Virus record (IMG/VR): IMGVR_UViG_3300009129_000061
Coordinates: 1 to 31,839 of that record
Source: a virus
Strand: one strand, 5' to 3'
DNA: 31,839 nucleotides
The first letter of the stretch is position 1, and each line of letters starts with the position of its first letter. Below are positions 1-5,915 of the stretch, one piece after another. The position numbers were made by a program, and so were the translations under genes. The notes below the pieces were generated by a model that was not told where the DNA came from, made no database searches, and saw only the letters and a program-made list of their open reading frames with translations.

Positions 1-891
1 CAAGTGTGTTGGCATATTACCTACGTCAATATAAAATACTCTTCTTTCAGGTGCTCTTTGAACCCTGTAAATGATAATTGCGTCTTCTAATAATTCTTTT
101 TGTTTGTAAACTTTGAAAACTTGTTCTAAAACTGATTGTCCAAAAGGAAATAAGTTGTCTAAGCCATCTGACATTGACATATGAATAACGTGTTCAGAAT
201 TAATGGCATATTGATTCATTGTTCTGTAGAAACGTCCACCTGTTGCTCCAGCAAAACCCGACATATCAGAACCTCTGCCAGCACCTGCATAACTTTGTGA
301 GTATCCTGCAGTACCACCACCAGTGGTTCCACCACCTCCATAAGTTTGATTTGGTGTTATTGATGTTACAGATAGTTTTTGTAAGTTTGGATTAATATCT
401 CTTATAACATATTGTTCGGGTTTTTTGCCTTCAGATTCATTAACAATAATTCTGTCAATTTTTGATGGATCCATATATAACCATTTGTGTGTTTCTGGGT
501 CTCTTACAAAGAAACAATCTCCATATTTTAGAGCATTTCTAAATATTCTAAAAATTCTTTTATTAAATTTGTTTGCTAAAGTCCATTGTTGAAGTGCTTT
601 CTTTAAAAGTTTAACTTCGTGTTCAGTTGTTTCATCTTTAAACACTATATCAAATGGTGTTTCGTTTTCTTTATTTTGTTGTGTTGAAAATTCTGCTAGG
701 ATATCTAGTGCCGCATTAATTTCACTATCTGAATCCATTTGGTCATATTGAAAATATCTTTGTATTCTATTTGGATGTCCTGTATAAACATCAGGTAGAT
801 ATGATGAATAGTTTCTTTTTGCAAAGTTAGGCACTCTTTCTCCAGAAATTGGAGATAAGTTCGCATCTTTAAAATATTTTTTCCAAGCCAT
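1..891 (-). CDS. gp20: Portal vertex protein gp20, N-terminal 297 residues (runs off window)
   Basis: This gene encodes the T4-type portal protein, the dodecameric ring at the capsid vertex through which DNA is packaged and ejected and to which the neck binds. The reading frame starts at the ATG at 891 (MAWKKYFKDANL) and is open to the window edge, so the C-terminal part is missing. The most diagnostic stretch is at residues 260-297, including ELLEDAIIIYRVQRAPERR followed by VFYIDVGNMPTHL, a signature of T4-like gp20 that is widely used as a marker gene. A glycine-rich segment lies at about residues 178-222. The gene follows the tape measure gene with a 39-nt gap and no obvious promoter, so the two are probably co-transcribed from the late promoter at 3133-3140. 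The family call is very secure. Confidence 0.95.
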   Translation of the reverse strand, partial: MAWKKYFKDANLSPISGERVPNFAKRNYSSYLPDVYTGHPNRIQRYFQYDQMDSDSEINAALDILAEFSTQQNKENETPFDIVFKDETTEHEVKLLKKALQQWTLANKFNKRIFRIFRNALKYGDCFFVRDPETHKWLYMDPSKIDRIIVNESEGKKPEQYVIRDINPNLQKLSVTSITPNQTYGGGGTTGGGTAGYSQSYAGAGRGSDMSGFAGATGGRFYRTMNQYAINSEHVIHMSMSDGLDNLFPFGQSVLEQVFKVYKQKELLEDAIIIYRVQRAPERRVFYIDVGNMPTHL

Positions 892-930
892 AGTTTATAT
901 TACACTTTTTTAAGGTAAACAGCAAGACAT

Positions 931-3069
931 TTATGCTGAAAGAACATTGCCAGTCACATTTCTTTGTACTCTTAACTGACCTTCGCTAGATCGCAAAATC
1001 TTGCTATTAACGCCTACAAGCATATTTACGCCTTCTCCCATTTCTTTGAGACTTTTATTTGTAGTGATTAATTCTGTTACCACGCTGGCTAGTTTATTAT
1101 CTAATGGTGTAAAGTCTAATGCGTTAGATAGGTTTGCGTTTGATGTAACCGTACTTGCCACAGATGGTTCTACCAATTCTGGTCCACCTTCACCTACTAT
1201 GTATGATTTTCCAGCAGTCATATCCCCACCGATTGCTTTACCATCACCACTAAACATTCCACCAACAGTTGATCCAGCCATGTTTCCTAATGTTGCACCA
1301 ACCATTGCTCCCATTGGTCCACCTAACATAGCTCCAGCTATTCCTCCAAGTACTGATCCGGCTATACCTGCCCATGATGACTTATCGTTTGTTGGGTCAT
1401 CATCAACTATTCCATGGATGCTCATGCCTGCTGTTCCAATTGCTCCAAGCATAGGAAGTTTTCTTCCAACACCTTTTGCAAATCCGCCTGCTTTTTTTCC
1501 AAAGCCACCAAACATTCCACCACCACCAGATACTAGATTTGCATCTCTAGTTCCTTTATAAACTGCCATATATGTTGGTAGTGTATTTTTTAATAAATTT
1601 AATCCCATTCCTGTAAGAGTTTTTGTACCATATAATAATGCTTTTGTAAAATCTGATGTACCTTTAACAAAATTGTCAGACATTTTTCCTATAGCACCTA
1701 CTACACTAGTAGTTCCTTCTCCACCCAACGAACCTAACATACTATAAAATCCTGTTTCTAAACTTTGTGTTGCCGCTGATAATCTTTTTGCATTTTCTTG
1801 AAATTGCATTAATGCAGATGTACCACCTGCTACAACGTTACCTTGTTCATCAAGTACTTTGCCATATTCTAATGTTAATCCAGCCAAGTTAACAATACCA
1901 GGTGTTAAATTTAAGAATTCTACTTGTCCTGTCGCCGCCGCCGCACTAAATCTATCTAATGATTTAACTGAAAGGTCTCTCATTTGCATTAAAGCCTGCT
2001 CAGAGTTTATTGTTCCAGCAATTAATGACCTAACAACACTTTGCATTTCTGGAAAGTTCTGTACAAGTTGCATACCAGCTTCAGTTACAGGTACTCCGGC
2101 ATTAGCAATTATGTCTTGCATACCTTCACTTAACATTGGAGACACTGCTCCTATTGTTGCGGCAAATCCTGACAACCTTCTTTGAGTGTCATCGTCTTGT
2201 GTTCTTATAAAAGCGGCAAATCTAGCATTAGCGGCTTGTTGGTCAAGTTGAGCACGAAGTTCTGCTCTTTGTTGACCTGTAAGTTTTGCTAATCTATCAA
2301 GTTCTTTTGCAAACTGTCCAGCACTTTCAATTCTTTGCTTGTCAGTTAATCTATCAAAAATACCTGTTCTTCTTTGTCTATCTAAATTTGCTAATAGTGT
2401 TTCGTTTATTTCATCAACTGTAAAACCTAAACTAGCTAATTCTGGTGTAGCTTCAGTTCTTAATGCTTCTGACAATCCAGCAATACCCATAGCACCTCTT
2501 GTAGTTGAACCATACAGAGCGGCTAGTGTTGTTGCATTATCTCTAACTAGGGCGGCAAAATCGTCCAGTGGCAAAGCGGCAGATGCCGCGGCTCTTCTCA
2601 TTTCTACAATAGATTGATTAAAGTTACCACCAACTTCAGCTAATCCTCGAAATGTTTCAGCATTAATGTCAAATGTTTTACCAAGGTCTGCAACAAAATT
2701 TAAAACTTCACTGCTACCTCGTAAATTTTCAGTAAATTCACTTATTGATCCTGTACCTGTATATGCGGCTGAACCAAATCCTCTTAAACTAGATCTAACT
2801 GCTCTTAAATTGTCTTCAAGATCAGAAAATCTTTCAGAAATTGCTTTTGTATCTTTAGCTAATTCAGGATAAGTTTTTATTAATGCTTTAAGTTGTTTTA
2901 AAAGAGTTTGTTGTTCTTTATTACTCAACCGATGTAATTTATTACCTTCTTTTGTTTGGGCAAGTTCTTCTATAGCCGCTCGTTTTTCTTCACGGGTTGT
3001 TTTACCTTCAACGGCCTTCGCCATTGCCTCGGCTAATTTGCCTATTTCATCTGTACTAAATTCCGCCAT
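931..3069 (-). CDS. Probable tail tape measure protein
   Basis: This 712-residue protein probably acts as the ruler that sets tail tube length and is ejected with the DNA. T4 uses gp29 (590 residues) for this; no clear gp29 similarity is visible here. The N-terminal 100 residues are charged and helical, and the middle is long, Ala-rich and helix-forming. A hydrophobic Gly/Ala-rich segment at about 567-606 has GxxxG spacing suited to membrane insertion. The segment YIVGEGGPELV at 623-633 matches the YxVGExGPEL motif seen near the C-terminus of many phage tape measure proteins. The ATG at 3069 is 64 nt from a TATAAATA late promoter at 3133-3140. Placement directly before the portal gene, away from the hub cluster, differs from T4. 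A generic virion protein is the alternative. Confidence 0.72.
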   Translation of the reverse strand: MAEFSTDEIGKLAEAMAKAVEGKTTREEKRAAIEELAQTKEGNKLHRLSNKEQQTLLKQLKALIKTYPELAKDTKAISERFSDLEDNLRAVRSSLRGFGSAAYTGTGSISEFTENLRGSSEVLNFVADLGKTFDINAETFRGLAEVGGNFNQSIVEMRRAAASAALPLDDFAALVRDNATTLAALYGSTTRGAMGIAGLSEALRTEATPELASLGFTVDEINETLLANLDRQRRTGIFDRLTDKQRIESAGQFAKELDRLAKLTGQQRAELRAQLDQQAANARFAAFIRTQDDDTQRRLSGFAATIGAVSPMLSEGMQDIIANAGVPVTEAGMQLVQNFPEMQSVVRSLIAGTINSEQALMQMRDLSVKSLDRFSAAAATGQVEFLNLTPGIVNLAGLTLEYGKVLDEQGNVVAGGTSALMQFQENAKRLSAATQSLETGFYSMLGSLGGEGTTSVVGAIGKMSDNFVKGTSDFTKALLYGTKTLTGMGLNLLKNTLPTYMAVYKGTRDANLVSGGGGMFGGFGKKAGGFAKGVGRKLPMLGAIGTAGMSIHGIVDDDPTNDKSSWAGIAGSVLGGIAGAMLGGPMGAMVGATLGNMAGSTVGGMFSGDGKAIGGDMTAGKSYIVGEGGPELVEPSVASTVTSNANLSNALDFTPLDNKLASVVTELITTNKSLKEMGEGVNMLVGVNSKILRSSEGQLRVQRNVTGNVLSA

Positions 3070-3099
3070 ATGGTTTTAATTCCTATCATTATGTACGCA

Positions 3100-3107
3100 T
3101 ATAAATA
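3100..3107 (+). promoter_or_regulatory. T4-type late promoter for gp26-like operon
   Basis: The plus strand has an exact TATAAATA, 43 nt upstream of the ATG at 3151. Late promoters of this type need no -35 box. It points at the minus-strand late promoter at 3133-3140, so the two transcripts should overlap by roughly a dozen bases at their 5' ends. Confidence 0.78.
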
Positions 3108-3132
3108 TAGACATATATACGCAATTAATGTA

Positions 3133-3140
3133 TATTTATA
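3133..3140 (-). promoter_or_regulatory. T4-type late promoter for tape measure and portal genes
   Basis: The minus strand reads TATAAATA here, an exact match to the -10 element recognised by gp55-type late sigma factors. It stands 64 nt upstream of the tape measure start codon. It lies inside the leader of the plus-strand gp26-like gene. Confidence 0.75.
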
Positions 3141-3150
3141 GATATAAAAA

Positions 3151-4005
3151 ATGCCAGAAAACGCAAACCCATTAAACAAGTATTTTAGACAGCCTGCTGT
3201 ATTTGTTACGTTACCTTCGGGTGGAAATTATCCTCCACACATATTAATACCATCTCAAACAGGAGAGGTAGGTGTACAACCAATGACTGCTCGCGATGAA
3301 ATTATATTTAAAACACCAGATGCATTAATGAATGGTCAAGGCATGGTAGATGTAATCCAGAGTTGTATTCCAGAAATTAAAGATGCATGGCAAATAAGCA
3401 ATTATGATTTAGATACAATATTAATAGCAATACGTATTGCCACATATGGTGAAACTATGGATATTAATTTTAATGTTCCTGGAACAACCGAAAAAGCATC
3501 GCATACATTAAACTTACCAGCATTGTTAGAGCAAATTAAAACTACGGAGGTAAACAATGATATTGAATTAAAAGATGGATTAAAAATTGCAGTAAGGCCT
3601 TTAACATATAAAGACATGACTACTACTGCTCTTAAAACATTTACTCAACAAAAATTATATTCAACAGTACAAAATACAGACATGGCACCGGAAGAGAAAG
3701 TAAAAAGATTTAATGAAAGTTTCAAAGCATTAACAGAATTAAGCCATACCATATTATTAAAAAATATTTCTAAAATAACAACAACTGAAGGTGCTGAAGT
3801 TACAGATCCGGCACAAATAAAAGAGTTTGTAGAAAACGCAAATGCAGTACTAATAAAAGAATTACAAGATAAATTGATTGAATTAAGATCTCAAGGTGCA
3901 GTTAAACCTATTAAATTGAAAGCAACCGATGAGCAGATCAAAAAAGGCGCTCCTGTCACTTATGAAGTGCCGGTAACATTTGATACTGCAAATTTTTTCG
4001 TATAA
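3151..4005 (+). CDS. gp26: Baseplate hub subunit, gp26-like
   Basis: This 284-residue protein belongs to the T4 gp26-type baseplate hub family as found in marine T4-like phages, and is somewhat longer than T4 gp26 (208 residues). The family-like segment is MTARDEIIFKTPDALMNGQ at residues 45-63, followed by VIQSCIPEIKDAW. The remainder is mixed alpha/beta, with a charged helical part at about 190-260. No signal peptide or membrane segment is seen. It is the first gene after the late promoter at 3100-3107 and is followed after 5 nt by the gp51-like gene, which fits hub assembly. The start is the first ATG after the promoter; no Shine-Dalgarno is evident. The family assignment comes from recognition of the conserved segment, not from a search. 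Confidence 0.75.
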   Translation: MPENANPLNKYFRQPAVFVTLPSGGNYPPHILIPSQTGEVGVQPMTARDEIIFKTPDALMNGQGMVDVIQSCIPEIKDAWQISNYDLDTILIAIRIATYGETMDINFNVPGTTEKASHTLNLPALLEQIKTTEVNNDIELKDGLKIAVRPLTYKDMTTTALKTFTQQKLYSTVQNTDMAPEEKVKRFNESFKALTELSHTILLKNISKITTTEGAEVTDPAQIKEFVENANAVLIKELQDKLIELRSQGAVKPIKLKATDEQIKKGAPVTYEVPVTFDTANFFV

Positions 4006-4010
4006 CATTA

Positions 4011-4229
4011 TTGTCACAATCGGAATCTGACATTATTATCACATTAAAAAAGATGGAAGATGAAACTAAAGCATTACGACATGATCTTTTTAAAGTATGT
4101 TGGTTTATGCGTGGAGGAGTTACGTATTCAGAAGCCGCGGCAATGTCCCCCACAGAACGGCAAATAGTGGCTCAATTGGTAAAAGAAAACATGGAAACTA
4201 CCAAAAAAACCGGTCAACCTTTTTTCTAG
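4011..4229 (+). CDS. gp51: Small baseplate hub assembly protein, gp51-like
   Basis: This 72-residue protein resembles the short proteins annotated as gp51 (baseplate hub assembly catalyst) in marine T4-like phages. The recognisable part is the C-terminal half: CWFMRGGVTYSEAAAMSPTE, then an RQIV...NMETTKKTGQPFF ending. T4 gp51 is much longer (249 residues), so the name rests on the marine versions and on position after the gp26-like gene. The longest frame begins with TTG at 4011, 5 nt after the upstream stop. An in-frame ATG at 4053 would give a 58-residue product, and neither start has a good Shine-Dalgarno, so the start is uncertain. Translational coupling to gp26 is likely. Confidence 0.6.
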   Translation: MSQSESDIIITLKKMEDETKALRHDLFKVCWFMRGGVTYSEAAAMSPTERQIVAQLVKENMETTKKTGQPFF

Positions 4230-4282
4230 AATATTATATTATACTATAATGGTACTAAAAAATCAGGATAATTATACGATAT

Positions 4283-4609
4283 ATGTCTGAACGAGATCTT
4301 ATTCAAGAGCTCAAATCTACAATTAAGGACCTCTCTGATGAGAAAGAGGACCTCCTTAAGACTATTAAACAAAAAGAGTCTCGAATTAAAACTGTTATGA
4401 TTAAATTAGAACACGCAACGTCAGATGTTAGTAGTATAGGAAAAAAAATAGAAGAACAAAATAAAGAAATTACAATATTAAAAGAAAAACTTAAAGATAA
4501 AAATAAAGTTGTTAAAAAAGAAATTGATGAAGAAATAGAAAAGTATATTACAACTCACGGTACAATAGAAGAAACTAAAGACGAGTCTAAAGAAGAAGAC
4601 GAAGAATAA
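4283..4609 (+). CDS. Acidic coiled-coil protein of unknown function
   Basis: I do not recognise this 108-residue protein. It is almost entirely helical and charged: residues 5-85 show heptad-like spacing of Leu/Ile between Lys and Glu, consistent with a coiled coil, and the tail ends in a run of acidic residues (KEEDEE). There is no signal peptide, membrane segment, cysteine or catalytic motif. It follows the gp51-like gene by 53 nt on the same strand and has an AGGA-type ribosome site somewhat far upstream of its ATG. Its place after two hub assembly genes suggests a scaffold or assembly role, but this is inference from position only. The codon use is AT-rich like its neighbours, which supports a real phage gene. 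Confidence 0.72.
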   Translation: MSERDLIQELKSTIKDLSDEKEDLLKTIKQKESRIKTVMIKLEHATSDVSSIGKKIEEQNKEITILKEKLKDKNKVVKKEIDEEIEKYITTHGTIEETKDESKEEDEE

Positions 4610-5156
4610 TTCACAATAAGTATCTACAATGGAATTCGCAGGCAAAAAGTATAGAGCCGGGGGTTGGCTTTTCAGCTGTAATCATTGTTCCCGGCGATTC
4701 CATTCATTAAAGATGGCTTACAGCCATCTAAACTTTCGCTACGCTCAGTTTATTTCTAATTTACGCTATGCTCTAAAAATAAACGCAATATGCGTCCTAT
4801 GTGCTAGATGTTAGTCATAGTTCTGCTATCTCTAGCAGAACGACTTACCCATGTGCTGAGTTTATAGTCACCGTATATCGCTGTCGTAACTGGGCGGTTG
4901 TGCTGTACCCATTAGCTCGTTCTTTCCAACGCGAATTTGTGTAATCTTTATACGATAATCTCACACAAACCTGGGGGTGCTTTTTCTCATAGCCCCATCA
5001 TTGCCTTTTTCTACAAGCAAGATCTGATCGCAAGATGCGACCTCAATGCTGTTTTATATAAAGTAGATATGATTTGCCTAGTGGATGGATGCTGTTGCCC
5101 ATCACTACTATATAGCATAGAAATAAAAATCTTGTCAATCTTTACGAGTTTTAAAT
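4610..5156. other. Hairpin-rich, higher-GC stretch without a convincing gene
   Basis: This 547-nt gap is visibly richer in GC than the flanking genes and is packed with short inverted repeats. Those I can place are 4656-4661/4690-4695 (GCCGGG/CCCGGC), 4711-4718/4722-4729 (8 bp, 3-nt loop), 4748-4755/4777-4784 (8 bp), 4783-4787/4791-4795 (5 bp, 3-nt loop), 4820-4828/4833-4841 (9 bp, 4-nt loop), 4936-4942/4963-4969 (7 bp), 5028-5032/5036-5040 (5 bp, 3-nt loop) and 5080-5088/5099-5106 (8 bp with one bulge). An imperfect direct repeat beginning TGTGCT and ending TAGTCA occurs at about 4800 and 4852. Short open frames exist (4629-4814, 4937-5194) but are not convincing. It may be a structured RNA, a palindromic mobile element, or the leader of the endonuclease gene that follows. 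Confidence 0.7.
4820..4841. repeat. Perfect 9-bp inverted repeat (GTTCTGCTA, TCTC loop)
   Basis: GTTCTGCTA and TAGCAGAAC flank a 4-nt loop, the strongest single hairpin in the structured gap. There is no T tract after it on the plus strand, so it does not look like a simple terminator. Confidence 0.85.
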
Positions 5157-5609
5157 ATGTTTATGAATTGGATGTACCAAGAAAACCCTGTTAAAAAATT
5201 ACCAGAAGACTGTGTTGGGTTTGTTTATCAAATAACAAATACAACTAATGGTAGGATGTACATAGGCAAAAAATTAGCAAAGTTTAAAAGATCACGTCCG
5301 CCATTAAAAGGTAGAAGAAATAAACGTAGGTACAAGGTTAATAGTGATTGGGAAGATTACTATGGTAGTAGTGATAACTTAACTATTGATATTAAAAGAC
5401 TTGGTAAACATAATTTTAAAAGAGAAATACTTTTTTATTGTAAATCAAAAGCAGAACTTTCATACATAGAAGCCAGAGAACAATTTGCACGTAAAGTTTT
5501 AGAATCAGATGATTACTATAATGGTCATATTCGTGTAAGAATACACGGGTCTGGAATACTTCGAGAAAAAACAACCAAAGGTATATTAAAAGAAAAAGCC
5601 TCCACTTAA
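5157..5609 (+). CDS. Free-standing GIY-YIG family endonuclease
   Basis: This 150-residue protein is a GIY-YIG nuclease of the homing (Seg-like) kind common in T4-like phages; such enzymes cut DNA at specific sites and spread by recombination. The GIY part is GFVYQIT and the YIG part is MYIGKK, both within residues 20-45. They are followed by a basic segment with KGRRNKRRY, then WEDYYGSS, and a helix with SYIEAREQF that supplies the expected acidic residue. The ending YYNGHI is also typical. There is no obvious DNA-binding extension, so specificity may be limited. ATGs at 5157, 5163 and 5172 are all in frame, with no clear ribosome site. It sits right after the hairpin-rich gap and faces the histone-like gene. 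Its stop codon lies in the loop of the terminator hairpin at 5596-5622. Confidence 0.88.
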   Translation: MFMNWMYQENPVKKLPEDCVGFVYQITNTTNGRMYIGKKLAKFKRSRPPLKGRRNKRRYKVNSDWEDYYGSSDNLTIDIKRLGKHNFKREILFYCKSKAELSYIEAREQFARKVLESDDYYNGHIRVRIHGSGILREKTTKGILKEKAST

Positions 5610-5622
5610 AAAGCAGAGGCTT
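5596..5622 (-). terminator. Hairpin terminator of the gp55-47-46-histone-like operon
   Basis: AAGCCTC (5596-5602) pairs with GAGGCTT (5616-5622) around a 13-nt loop. Read on the minus strand the stem is followed by TTTCTTTTAA, the form of a strong intrinsic terminator for the minus-strand operon. On the plus strand the hairpin is followed by CCTTAATT, so it should work less well for the endonuclease gene, whose last codons form one stem arm. Confidence 0.82.
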
Positions 5623-5625
5623 CCT

Positions 5626-5641
5626 TAATTGGATCCAATTA
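5626..5641. repeat. Perfect 16-base palindrome with BamHI core
   Basis: TAATTGGATCCAATTA reads the same on both strands and lies between the two converging genes, next to the terminator hairpin. It could add to bidirectional termination or be a protein-binding site. Confidence 0.8.
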
Positions 5642-5646
5642 GTAAA

Positions 5647-5838
5647 TTACGCCGCTTTTTTTGCCGCGTTCTTTGCCTCTTGAATTTCTTTTCTTCTAGC
5701 TTTGATTAGTTTTGACAAAGCCGCTAATGCTTTACGAGCTCTAGTGGCACTTGCCTTAACACCTTTCTCTGTGAACTTTTGGTTCTCCTCAGAGTAGTTT
5801 TGAATCTCCGCCATTATTGATTCGTGTGTTTGTGACAT
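5647..5838 (-). CDS. Small basic histone H1-like protein
   Basis: This 63-residue protein is short, helical and Lys/Ala-rich, with a basic C-terminal half (TRARKALAALSKLIKARR, then KEIQEAKNAAKKAA). The pattern resembles the Hc1/histone H1-like family of small nucleoid proteins and the small basic proteins often found in marine T4-like phages. The likely role is binding phage or host DNA in the cytoplasm, but no specific target can be inferred. The ATG at 5838 is preceded by AAAGGAC at good distance. It is the last gene before the terminator and lies 77 nt after gp46. A sigma-70-like promoter in that gap (5879-5908) suggests it can be expressed on its own, possibly early. Confidence 0.78.
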   Translation of the reverse strand: MSQTHESIMAEIQNYSEENQKFTEKGVKASATRARKALAALSKLIKARRKEIQEAKNAAKKAA

Positions 5839-5878
5839 AATTTATTGTCCTTTTGTATAGTTAATTAACATATCTGTA

Positions 5879-5908
5879 ATTAAAGCACGTATGATATGAG
5901 TTTGTCAA
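5879..5908 (-). promoter_or_regulatory. Sigma-70-like promoter for the histone-like gene
   Basis: The minus strand has TTGACA at 5908-5903, an 18-base spacer and TTTAAT at 5884-5879, that is, a perfect -35 box and a 5/6 -10 box. The predicted start is about 35 nt upstream of the AAAGGAC ribosome site of the histone-like gene. It would be read by host RNA polymerase, unlike the TATAAATA late promoters. Confidence 0.6.
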
Positions 5909-5915
5909 GTAAAAT

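Noticed and set aside
1001-1561. A 186-codon open frame on the plus strand, antisense to the tape measure gene
   Set aside because: Its Pro/Ile/Ser-rich product is what one expects from the reverse strand of a Gly/Ala-rich gene; no ribosome site or family resemblance.
4245-4250. A perfect TATAAT ahead of the coiled-coil gene
   Set aside because: No -35 box at 15-19 bases upstream, and the stretch is a run of A/T where such a hexamer is expected by chance.
4631-4702. tRNA-like ends: GGAAT(T)CGC pairing with GCGATTCC about 70 nt apart
   Set aside because: I could not fit a D arm, a 7-base anticodon loop or a TTC-containing T arm between them, and there is no CCA end.
4610-5156. Group I intron carrying the GIY-YIG gene
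   Set aside because: Both flanking genes are complete and in opposite orientations, so there is no split gene, and I could not find a convincing P7 pairing. A decayed remnant remains possible.
4937-5194. An 85-codon TTG-started frame overlapping the start of the endonuclease gene
   Set aside because: It needs a TTG start, crosses several hairpins, overlaps a real gene and has no recognisable domain.
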